The notes below the pieces were generated by a model. That model did no database searches. It was not told the origin of the DNA and saw only the letters and a list, made by a program, of their open reading frames with translations. Shown here piece after piece: positions 1 to 7,291 of a DNA stretch of 64,000 nucleotides; the first letter of the stretch is position 1; each line of letters starts with the position of its first letter. A program made the position numbers and the translations under genes. Source of the DNA: Halodurantibacterium daqingensis (lineage in GTDB: Bacteria > Pseudomonadota > Alphaproteobacteria > Rhodobacterales > Rhodobacteraceae); the NCBI RefSeq assembly GCF_042666235.1, contig NZ_JBHTFQ010000002.1, forward strand, positions 372,001 through 436,000. The letters run 5' to 3'.

Positions 1-291
1 GGTGATCTGGTCGCCGATCCCGATCTTGCCGCCAAGACGTTCCTGCAGATAGGGGGCGGCGGAGAGGTGGTCGGCATGGACATGGGTTTCGAGGATCCAC
101 TCCACCTTCAGCCCGTGGTTGCGGACATGGTCGACGATCGCATCGGCCGAACGCGTATCGGTGCGGCCCGAGGCATAATCGAAGTCCAGAACGGAATCCA
201 CGATGGCGCAGGCGTCTGACTGCGGATCCTTGACCACATAGGAAACGGTGAAGGTGGCTTCGTCGAAGAAGGCGGTGACATCGGCTTGCAT
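1..291 (-). CDS. Metallo-beta-lactamase-fold hydrolase, N-terminal part
   Basis: Partial gene: the C-terminal part lies beyond base 1. The visible 97 residues begin MQADVTAFFDEATFT and carry the metal-binding motif THVHADHLSAAPYL, a variant of HxHxDH. This places it in the metallo-beta-lactamase fold, nearest by eye to the persulfide dioxygenase/Blh-like group, which oxidises sulfane sulfur or persulfides in the cytoplasm using iron. The ATG at 291 was chosen because GCAGGAGAA lies just upstream. A 7-bp-arm palindrome sits about 50 bases upstream and may be an operator. Persulfide dioxygenase is an inference; other MBL hydrolases share the motif. Confidence 0.75.
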   Translation of the reverse strand, partial: MQADVTAFFDEATFTVSYVVKDPQSDACAIVDSVLDFDYASGRTDTRSADAIVDHVRNHGLKVEWILETHVHADHLSAAPYLQERLGGKIGIGDQIT

Positions 292-338
292 GGCATTTCT
301 CCTGCGTTCGAGTGTCATCCTTATATGCGTCAGTGCAA

Positions 339-362
339 ACACATTTCAAGATATGAATGTGT
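339..362. promoter_or_regulatory. Palindrome upstream of the MBL hydrolase (possible operator)
   Basis: ACACATT and AATGTGT form a perfect 7-bp inverted repeat with a 10-bp AT-rich spacer. It overlaps the stop codon of the upstream phosphatase gene and lies about 50 bp before the MBL start. Persulfide dioxygenase genes in alphaproteobacteria are often controlled by ArsR-family sulfide sensors (BigR/SqrR) binding AT-rich palindromes. The match to the SqrR motif as I remember it (ATTC-N8-GAAT) is only approximate. Confidence 0.35.
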
Positions 363-1005
363 ATTCCCGAAGCCAGCCCTCAAGCTCGCCGTGATGGCTG
401 AAGGCAAAGGCATGCGGCAGCGTATCCACCGGAGCTTTCCGATAGCCCTCGGTGAACAGGGCAAAGTCCATCCCGGCGCGCGCGGCGCATTCGGCATCCA
501 CCTCGCTGTCACCGACGAAGACGGCCTTGCCGCATCCCATCTCGCGCAGGCAGGCCAGCAGCGGCGCGGGGTCGGGCTTGCGCTGCGGCAGGCTGTCCCC
601 GCCGATGACCGTCGGAAAGTGCTGCGCAAGGCCGAAATGCGCCAGCACCGCCCGCGTCGGGCCGATGGGTTTGTTGGTACAGAGGCCGACGGGGCGTCCT
701 GCGGCGGCCAGGTCCTCAAGGCAGGCCGCCACCCCGTCATAAAGCCGCGTCAGGGTGACGGCTGTCTCGTAATGCTCCAGAAACCGGGCCAGAAGCCGGG
801 CGTGCAGGGCCGGATCATCGGGCAGGGCCACCGCCGCCATGACCCGTCGCACCAGCACCGGCGCGCCATTGCCGATGAAGCTGCGGATCTGCGGCAGCGT
901 CAGCGGGTCAAGGCCCTCGTCGGCCAGCATCAGCGCCGCACAGCGATGGATGTCGGGGGCTGAATCGATCAGCGTGCCGTCCAGGTCGAAGATGACGCCG
1001 CTCAT
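346..1005 (-). CDS. gph: Phosphoglycolate phosphatase (HAD family)
   Basis: A HAD-superfamily hydrolase of 219 residues. Motif I is FDLDGTLIDS at the N-terminus, motif II is LCTNKP near the middle, and motif IV is VFVGDSEVD. Phosphoglycolate phosphatase removes 2-phosphoglycolate, formed by Rubisco oxygenation and DNA repair, in the cytoplasm. The ATG at 1005 overlaps the stop of the thioredoxin-fold gene (ATGA), so the two are translationally coupled; an in-frame ATG four codons upstream is less likely. Substrate assignment within the HAD family is by overall resemblance only. Confidence 0.85.
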   Translation of the reverse strand: MSGVIFDLDGTLIDSAPDIHRCAALMLADEGLDPLTLPQIRSFIGNGAPVLVRRVMAAVALPDDPALHARLLARFLEHYETAVTLTRLYDGVAACLEDLAAAGRPVGLCTNKPIGPTRAVLAHFGLAQHFPTVIGGDSLPQRKPDPAPLLACLREMGCGKAVFVGDSEVDAECAARAGMDFALFTEGYRKAPVDTLPHAFAFSHHGELEGWLREYTFIS

Positions 1006-1556
1006 GCCGCCTTCCACTTGATCGAACAGCCCATCGAGGGGATCTGCTCGGCCGGGCCGGCCCCGGTGCGCGCCACAAGCCGCATCGCCTCGAAGAGGTC
1101 GCGCGGCGCATCCTCGGGCGCGGGGCGGCTGCCCGAGGCATCAAGCCTGCCACGGTATTGCAGTTCCAGCCGCGCGTTGAAGCCGAAGAAATCAGGGGTG
1201 CAGACCGCACCATAGGCGCGCGCGACGCTTTGGTCGGCATCGTGCAGATAGGGAAAGGGCAGCGCGCGGCTGCGGGCAAGATCCTGCATGCGCTCAAAGC
1301 TGTCGGCGGGGTAGGCTTCGGCATCGTTCGAGCAGATGGCAGCCACGCCCACACCCATCGTCAGCAGGTCGCGCGCATCGCGCACGATGCGGTCCAGAAC
1401 CGCCAGCACATAGGGGCAGTGGTTGCAGATGAACATGATCAGCGTGCCGCGCGGCCCCGCCAGATCGGCAAGCGACAGCACGCGCCCGTCGGTCGCGGGA
1501 AGGCTGAAGGCGGGGGCGGGATGTCCGAAGTCACAGACGGGGGGCGAAACGGCCAT
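1002..1556 (-). CDS. Thioredoxin-fold protein (AhpC/redoxin-like)
   Basis: 184 residues with a redoxin-type fold: an N-terminal PAFSLPATDGRVLSLADL segment, then MFICNHCPYVLA, where the CxxC-like NHCPY motif replaces the usual redox CxxC of thioredoxins. This fits the conserved thioredoxin-family proteins common in Proteobacteria, probably a cytoplasmic thiol-disulfide or peroxide-related reductase. The start at 1556 (MAVSPPVCDF) has AAGGAGCC six bases upstream; a longer frame to 1589 lacks such a site. The stop overlaps the gph start, so the two form an operon. Confidence 0.8.
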   Translation of the reverse strand: MAVSPPVCDFGHPAPAFSLPATDGRVLSLADLAGPRGTLIMFICNHCPYVLAVLDRIVRDARDLLTMGVGVAAICSNDAEAYPADSFERMQDLARSRALPFPYLHDADQSVARAYGAVCTPDFFGFNARLELQYRGRLDASGSRPAPEDAPRDLFEAMRLVARTGAGPAEQIPSMGCSIKWKAA

Positions 1557-2123
1557 GGCAGGCTCCTTGAGGGTCGGGTGCCGACACATGTCGGCCCCCT
1601 GGGTGAGCGGGACGGCCTGATTCGGGCCGAGGGGCGGGACGGGGGACGAAGGCGGGCGGCAACGGCAGGCGGGCCATGACGGGCGATAACGCGAGGGGCC
1701 GGGGCAACGAGAGGAGGGGAACGGGGCGGGGCAGCGGCCGGCGCAACGACAGGAGGGGATCGGGACGTGATCGGCTGGGACGGAACAGGGGCAGACGCCG
1801 GGTCGGCAGGGGCAGGCAAGGCGATTGCAGGCAAGGCGATTGCAGGCAAGGCAACGGCAGGGACGCCGACGGCAGGCGTGCGGACGGCAGGCAGGGACAA
1901 GCCAACGTCAGAGCCAGCACGGGCAGGCGAGCCGGGGCCAGGCGGGGCAGGCGGTGGCGTTCCTGCACATGAAAGGCCAGAGACGGCCCCTTGGCAAGCC
2001 TTGCTGCCGGTTTTCGCTTCTGTTGCCGCATGAACTCCATCCCACGCCCTGCATCTGGATGGTCGGCACATGCCCGTCGGCCGGTCGTCCGAAGGCCGCC
2101 TTGCCGCGACGCCCGGCGACGGG
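1557..2123. other. Gene-free G-rich spacer with tandem repeats
   Basis: This 567-bp gap holds no convincing gene. On the plus strand it is a purine-rich run of GGCAGG and GGGGC words. Open frames exist on both strands, but they are repeat-driven, rich in Pro/Arg/Leu, lack credible ribosome binding sites and resemble no family. The core is the 15-bp tandem array listed separately. Confidence 0.7.
1812..1901. repeat. 15-bp tandem repeat, about six decaying copies
   Basis: The unit GCAGGCAAGGCGATT occurs exactly at 1812 and 1827, then with increasing divergence at 1842, 1857, 1872 and 1887, always starting GCAGG. The 15-bp period equals five codons, which explains the repetitive open frames across it. 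It probably arose by slippage; no function is apparent. Confidence 0.85.
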
Positions 2124-2825
2124 TCAGGCCCAGCTGGTCTGCGCCGCCTCGGCCGCGGCACGGATCGCGCGGATATTCTCGCCATAAGGGGCCGGGTCGG
2201 CAACCGAGCCGCCGCGGAAGACAGCCGAACCCGCCACCAGCACATCGGCCCCCGCCGCCGCGACCAGGGGCGCGGTTTCGGTCGTCACGCCGCCGTCGAT
2301 CTCGATATGCACCGACCTGTCACCGATGAGCGCGCGCAGCTGGCGGATCTTCTCGAGCTGGCTGTGAATGAACTTCTGGCCTCCGAAGCCGGGGTTCACC
2401 GTCATCACGCAGATCAGGTCCACCATGTCCAGCAGATGCGCCACGCTGTCGATCCCGGTCCCGGGATTGAGCGCCAGCCCCGCCTTGGCGCCGGCGCCGC
2501 GGATCGCCTGCAGGGTGCGGTGGATGTGGGGGCCGGCCTCCAGATGGGCGGTGATGATATCGGCGCCGGCAGCCGCGAAGGCCTCGATATAGGGATCGAC
2601 CGGGGCGATCATCAGATGCACGTCCATCACCCCCTTGATATGCGGCCGGATCGCCGCGCAGGTGGCGGGGCCGAAGGTGATGTTGGGCACGAAATGCCCG
2701 TCCATCACATCGACATGCACCCAGTCGGCGCCCTGCGCCTCGATCGCGCGGCATTCCGCGCCGAAGGCCGCGAAATCGGCCGAGAGGATCGAGGGCGCGA
2801 TCTTGATGGAACGGGTGAAGGACAT
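2124..2825 (-). CDS. rpe: Ribulose-phosphate 3-epimerase
   Basis: 233 residues, the normal length for Rpe, a TIM-barrel metalloenzyme that interconverts ribulose-5-phosphate and xylulose-5-phosphate in the pentose phosphate and Calvin cycles. Conserved segments appear in order: IAPSILSADF at the N-terminus, HVDVMDGHFVPNITFGP with metal-binding His and Asp, VDLICVMTVNPGFGGQKF, then IEIDGGVTTETA near the phosphate site. The start at 2825 has GGAGAGA just upstream and gives the usual N-terminus; the frame extends 28 codons further without support. It lies downstream of the chemotaxis operon in the same direction, across a 541-bp spacer. Confidence 0.95.
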   Translation of the reverse strand: MSFTRSIKIAPSILSADFAAFGAECRAIEAQGADWVHVDVMDGHFVPNITFGPATCAAIRPHIKGVMDVHLMIAPVDPYIEAFAAAGADIITAHLEAGPHIHRTLQAIRGAGAKAGLALNPGTGIDSVAHLLDMVDLICVMTVNPGFGGQKFIHSQLEKIRQLRALIGDRSVHIEIDGGVTTETAPLVAAAGADVLVAGSAVFRGGSVADPAPYGENIRAIRAAAEAAQTSWA

Positions 2826-3366
2826 GGCATCTCTCCGGGGCTGGTTTGGCCCCCTTTTCTCAGATTGGCGTGCCGGGGGAAAGCCCGCAGCGGCGATCGT
2901 GATCCGCAAGCGCGGCGCGGTTCTGCGTGGGCCGGTGGCCGGCTGGCGGCCCGGGGTGATCCGGTTCGCGCAAGGTCCGGAAGGGGCGCGGTGCGACCGG
3001 GGCCGGCGCGCGCGATCTCCTCGATTGCGGCCGGATGCGCCGGATCGCCCGGGCCGCGGCCTTGGTCGGGGTTCGGCCAGAAGTCCAGGCGGCCCTGTCC
3101 TGCCAGAGCGGGACGCTGTCGCTGCGGGGGCCGGCTTTCGCAGGCGCGGGCCGAGAGGCGGGGCAAGGCAAGGGGCATGGCGCGCGCCACCCTGCCGGAG
3201 CGGGATGGAGGCGCTTCTTGACGGCTTTCAGGCGTTGCGGTGGCGACGAATACGGGCCGCCGACCGGCGCGGCCCGCGACCCATCCGCCAGGAGGTCATC
3301 ATCGGCGGCCCGGCCCGGAACGGCAGCCCCGGGCGATCTTCGGGCGAAGGAACGGGTCCCGACCGG
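2826..3366. other. Gene-free spacer between cheA3-type gene and rpe
   Basis: 541 bp of GC-rich sequence without a supportable gene. Open frames on both strands lack ribosome binding sites and family resemblance. It probably holds the end of the chemotaxis transcript and the rpe promoter, but neither a clear T-rich terminator nor a clear promoter is visible. Confidence 0.6.
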
Positions 3367-6300
3367 TCACGCTGCCGGAGGCAGAGCCACAAGCCGCCCC
3401 AGCGACAGGACCATGCCGACACCGCCATCGGCAAGGATCGCGCTGCCGGTGACATTACGCATCCCCGCCAGAAAGCCCCGCAACGGGCGCAACAGGACAA
3501 GCTGCTGTCCCAGAAGCTCGTCCACTGCAAGCGCGATACGCTGCCCGCCGCTTTCCAGAACGACGTAAAGCGCGGGATCGGCCCCGCCATCGTCCAGATG
3601 GTGCAGCGGCAGCAGATCGTCCTCGCCCAGTCGCAGCATGCCTGCCCCACCCGCGGCGGTGACGGGCACGCGTGCCGCCGCCGCGGCATCGATGATCCGG
3701 CAGATCGCGGTGATCGGCAGGACATACCGCACCCGACCCACCCGCACGACCATGCCCTCGATCACCTGCATCGACAGCGGCACCACGATGCGGAAGCGGC
3801 TGCCCCCCGAGGCGACTTCGGCAACGCGGATCCGCCCGCCAAGCCCCTGCAGATCCTGCGTCACCTCGGCCAGGACGGTCTGCGAATGACCCGCGCGGCT
3901 GTCATCCTCGATCTCGGCGACGATGCTGTCATCCTCGCGGCGAACGGCCAGGTGCAGATGCAGGATCCGGTCGCTGCTGCGGGCAAGCCGGTCCTGCAGA
4001 AGGTTGCGCAGCGCCAGCCGCAGACCGTCCTGCACGGCATGGTCCAGCGGGATGTCCTGCCCCTCGGTCAGAAGCGAGACGCGCCGGCCCGTCTGAAGGG
4101 CCTGCGTCTGCAGATAGGCGTCAAGCTGGCGGAACAGATCCTCGGCCGGTCGGCTGCGCTGCGCCACCGCCTGTTCCTGAAGGGCCGACAGTTCCGAGGC
4201 GATCTCGCGCTCGGCCTGGGTCAGGGCCTGGATGCTTTCGGAATGATCCTCGATCAGGCGGCGCACACGAAACCGCACGGCGGCCCAGTCGTGCGCGCCC
4301 TCCTTGAGGATCATGTCGATCCGCGCGAACAGATCCTGCCCGGCCAGATCGGCCAGTCGGTAATGCATCATGCTTTGCCGGGCGGCGATCTTGCCGATAT
4401 TCTCGATCATCTCGGCGCTGACGTCGGGTGCCGGGGTTGTCTCGGGGGCAGCTTCGGCCTGCTGGGCGCCGGTCTGACTGCCACGGCCCGGCTCCAGAAC
4501 ATGGGTCAGCACCAGAAGCTCGCGCCGGGGCGAGAGGGCCGCGAGCGCCTCGGCCAGCGGCGCGGGGGGGATGCTGCTGGTCAGCAGAAAGTCGTAGAGC
4601 GTGCGCGCCCCGTCCATCACCGTGACATTGGTGATGATCCGCACCGGCCCGCCCGAGGCCCACTCCATGAAGCGTTCGGCCGTATCAGGATCATCGTTCA
4701 GATCGGCCCGCACGATGTAGAAGCCAAGGCCGCGGTCCATCGCCTGCATCGCGGCGCGCACGCTGGAGGGGGAGAGCACCCGCTGGAAGGTTCCCGGCAG
4801 GCCCAGCCGCCGTTCAAGAACCGACGCCCGCACCAGCCCGTTGCCGGTAAAGCAGCAGTTCGCCGCCTCGTCGAACAGAACCTCGATCCGCGCAAGATCG
4901 GGCTGTTCGCCCTGTTCCAGCACGTCAAAGACATGTTCAAGCGCGTTGAGGAAATTCTGCGCGATCTGGATCACCAGCTGCCCCGAGCCGAGCGTTCCCG
5001 CCGCCAGCCGCGCGACAAGATCCGACAGCGCCATGGCCAGCTGCGCCGCCGGTTGCAACCCGTACCAGCTGCAGGCGTGAAACAGCTGCCGCATCTGGCG
5101 CTGGAAGGCGGCGCCGTCAAACCCGTCACGCCGGCGCAGTTGCCCCAGCCCCTGCGTCAGGGCGCCCAGCGTGTCGAGCACGGTGGCGGCGCAGGCGCGG
5201 CCCAGCAGGGCGCGCGGGTCGATCCCGGCCTCGGCCGCAGCGTCGGAAGCGACCTCCTGAACCAGAACAAGTTCTTCAAGCACCATGAGGCGGCCGTTCG
5301 GCGCCCCCTGGGCACAGGCAGTCGCGGCCGCGGCCAGACGCGGAAAACACCATTCGCCGGCAATATCGCGCAGCTGCAACGCCGCCCGAACCGTTCCCGC
5401 AGGGTCGCCCTCGGGCTGAAGCTGCGCGACCAGCGGTGCAACCAGGCTGAAGAAGGACGCATCTGCACGGATCTCTGCCGCGGCCTGTTCGGGCGCTTCG
5501 CCTTGTGCCGGCGTCCCCAGATCCCGGGCAAGCAGGCCTGCCAGACGCGCGATCAGCGCGTCGGTGCTGACGGTGGAAAGCTCGGCGCCGGACAGGAAGC
5601 CATCAAGCACCTCCGACCAGTCGCGCAGACCCATCTGCTCGGCTGCATGCGACAGGCCGGAAACGGCGCGGCGGATCTGCATCGCCGCGTTTTCGGGGGA
5701 AACCGGAAGATCGGCGCAGGCGTCGCCAAGCGTCTTCAGCGCGTCCTCGGCCATCTGCCGGAAGATGTCACGGTAAAGCGGATCGGAAAAGAAGCTGCCA
5801 GGCCGCTCGGAGCGCGGGCCGGCCGCTGTTTCGGCTGGCACCTCGGGGGCGGGGGGGAGGGTTTCGGATCCGGCTTCGGGATGGGATCCGAAAGCGCCGC
5901 CGACCTCGGGTTCAAGCCCGAGATCGCGAGCGGCAAGCGCCCGGAGCCGCGACAGCGCAGGCCCCAGCGCATCCGCCCCGACGGCGGCCAGATCGTCCGG
6001 GATCAGCGCCAGTGCCGCACGCCAATCCGCCAGATCCAGCTGGCCTGCCGCATGATCCAGCCGCGCGCCTGCCTTGCGGATGGACGCTGCCGCACTGTCG
6101 GGCGCAGAGGCAAGCGTCACGGCGGCGGCGGCGATTTCGGCGATGACCTCGGTGGCCATGGTGCCAAAGATGTCGCGATAGAGCGGATCATCGAACAGGG
6201 ACGCAGAGCGCGGCGTGCCGGGGGCCGCGTCCGGACCGGATGCGCCGGCGGGATCGCTGACCGCGCCATGCGCCGCCGGATGGTCGGCGCCCGCGGGATC

Positions 6301-6807
6301 CTCGGGCGCGGCCGCCGGATCAGGTCGTGTCGCCGGAGGGTCGCCCACGGGTTCGGCGTCAGGGGACGCATCGGCATCGGACACCGCGCTGCCGGCAAGC
6401 GCCGCACGATGTCCGTCCCGGCAGATTTCCATGCGGCGCACCAGCGCGGCCGAGCCCTCGGGGCCCACGTCGTGGCGGGTGCGGGCGGTTTCCTCCAGCA
6501 TGGCGCGGAGCGTATCGCCCGCATGCAGCATCAGCTCCAGGATGGTCGCATCGAGGGCGACGCCATCGTCGCGCACCAGACCGATAAGATCTTCGGCCAC
6601 ATGCGCGCAGGCCTCGACCGTCGCCAGCCCCAGCACCCGCGCATTGCCCTTGAACGTGTGCACCGCGCGGAACAGCGCCCCGATCAGCGCCGGATCGGCC
6701 TGATCCGGGCGGTCGCGCAACTGCAAGAGCGCATCCTCCATCGCATCCAGCGATTGCGCGCCGTCATCGGCATAAAGCGCCCAGATTTCGTCAAGTTCGT
6801 CTGACAT
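3367..6807 (-). CDS. cheA3: CheA3-type chemotaxis protein (Hpt and CheW-like ends, long middle)
   Basis: 1146 residues. Residues 1-120 are an Hpt (P1) domain with phospho-acceptor His50 in AVHTFKGNARVLGL. Two repeats with DPLYRDIF, at about 204-275 and 339-405, look like degenerate Hpt copies (LDHAAGQLDL, LSHAAEQMGL) lacking the Lys-Gly of an active site. Residues about 880-1000 resemble a histidine-kinase ATPase domain that has lost its N-box and DxGxG motifs. The last 140 residues are CheW-like (P5). R. sphaeroides CheA3 has the same P1...P5 plan; its long middle acts as a CheY6-P phosphatase and its P1 is phosphorylated by CheA4. It is the last gene of the operon; GAGGA precedes the ATG. 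Confidence 0.88.
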   Translation of the reverse strand: MSDELDEIWALYADDGAQSLDAMEDALLQLRDRPDQADPALIGALFRAVHTFKGNARVLGLATVEACAHVAEDLIGLVRDDGVALDATILELMLHAGDTLRAMLEETARTRHDVGPEGSAALVRRMEICRDGHRAALAGSAVSDADASPDAEPVGDPPATRPDPAAAPEDPAGADHPAAHGAVSDPAGASGPDAAPGTPRSASLFDDPLYRDIFGTMATEVIAEIAAAAVTLASAPDSAAASIRKAGARLDHAAGQLDLADWRAALALIPDDLAAVGADALGPALSRLRALAARDLGLEPEVGGAFGSHPEAGSETLPPAPEVPAETAAGPRSERPGSFFSDPLYRDIFRQMAEDALKTLGDACADLPVSPENAAMQIRRAVSGLSHAAEQMGLRDWSEVLDGFLSGAELSTVSTDALIARLAGLLARDLGTPAQGEAPEQAAAEIRADASFFSLVAPLVAQLQPEGDPAGTVRAALQLRDIAGEWCFPRLAAAATACAQGAPNGRLMVLEELVLVQEVASDAAAEAGIDPRALLGRACAATVLDTLGALTQGLGQLRRRDGFDGAAFQRQMRQLFHACSWYGLQPAAQLAMALSDLVARLAAGTLGSGQLVIQIAQNFLNALEHVFDVLEQGEQPDLARIEVLFDEAANCCFTGNGLVRASVLERRLGLPGTFQRVLSPSSVRAAMQAMDRGLGFYIVRADLNDDPDTAERFMEWASGGPVRIITNVTVMDGARTLYDFLLTSSIPPAPLAEALAALSPRRELLVLTHVLEPGRGSQTGAQQAEAAPETTPAPDVSAEMIENIGKIAARQSMMHYRLADLAGQDLFARIDMILKEGAHDWAAVRFRVRRLIEDHSESIQALTQAEREIASELSALQEQAVAQRSRPAEDLFRQLDAYLQTQALQTGRRVSLLTEGQDIPLDHAVQDGLRLALRNLLQDRLARSSDRILHLHLAVRREDDSIVAEIEDDSRAGHSQTVLAEVTQDLQGLGGRIRVAEVASGGSRFRIVVPLSMQVIEGMVVRVGRVRYVLPITAICRIIDAAAAARVPVTAAGGAGMLRLGEDDLLPLHHLDDGGADPALYVVLESGGQRIALAVDELLGQQLVLLRPLRGFLAGMRNVTGSAILADGGVGMVLSLGRLVALPPAA

Positions 6808-6855
6808 CGGTGGTCCTCGGCAAGGGCTGGCCCGTTCAGGCCGGGCGCGTGGGGG

Positions 6856-7260
6856 TCAGCCCCCCATCACGGCCCGCATCGTCGTGGCAAGTTCATCACC
6901 CGTCGTTTCCTCGAGATCGTGCGAAATGGCACCCGAGGGTTTGGAGACGATGGCATCCGCGCCCAGTTCCCGCGCCTTGGCGGCCTGGGGTGTGCCCGCA
7001 GCCGCAACCGAGGACAACATGCAGATCTTGGCGCGGGTGCGCAGCTTGGCGTGGCGCAGGAACTCCAGCCCGTCCATCACCGGCATCTCGATGTCCAGCA
7101 GGATCAGATCGAGGTTCTCGATCGCATCCAGCTTGTCCAGCGCCTCGCGGCCGTTCGCGGCCTGGGCCACGACCTTGAAGTCGGGCAGGGTCTTGATGAA
7201 GCTCGCGATGTAAAGCCGCATCATCGCGGCGTCATCGACAATCATGACATTGTATTTCAC
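6856..7260 (-). CDS. cheY6: CheY-type response regulator (CheY6-like)
   Basis: Single receiver domain of 134 residues. Acidic pocket Asp9-Asp10, phospho-acceptor Asp56 in LILLDIEMPVMDG, Ser84 and Lys107 in VSKPSG complete the active site. The start is a GTG at 7260 (VKYNVMIVDD) preceded by AAGGAAGGA; an upstream ATG in the same frame would add 41 unlikely residues. In R. sphaeroides CheY6 is the regulator paired with CheA3/CheA4 and is essential for stopping the flagellar motor. Position between tlpT and cheA3 supports the same role here. Confidence 0.85.
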   Translation of the reverse strand: MKYNVMIVDDAAMMRLYIASFIKTLPDFKVVAQAANGREALDKLDAIENLDLILLDIEMPVMDGLEFLRHAKLRTRAKICMLSSVAAAGTPQAAKARELGADAIVSKPSGAISHDLEETTGDELATTMRAVMGG

Positions 7261-7291
7261 AGAAACGGTCCTTCCTTTGTTGGTCTGGGTC

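Noticed and set aside
1531..2040. A 169-codon minus-strand frame over the 15-bp repeats
   Set aside because: Its sequence is produced by the repeat, it overlaps the better-supported thioredoxin-fold start, and it has no ribosome site.
2635..6804. A 1389-codon open frame on the plus strand across rpe and cheA3
   Set aside because: It is the antisense shadow of cheA3; composition (Arg/Gln/His-rich) and lack of family resemblance show it is due to high GC in the third codon position.
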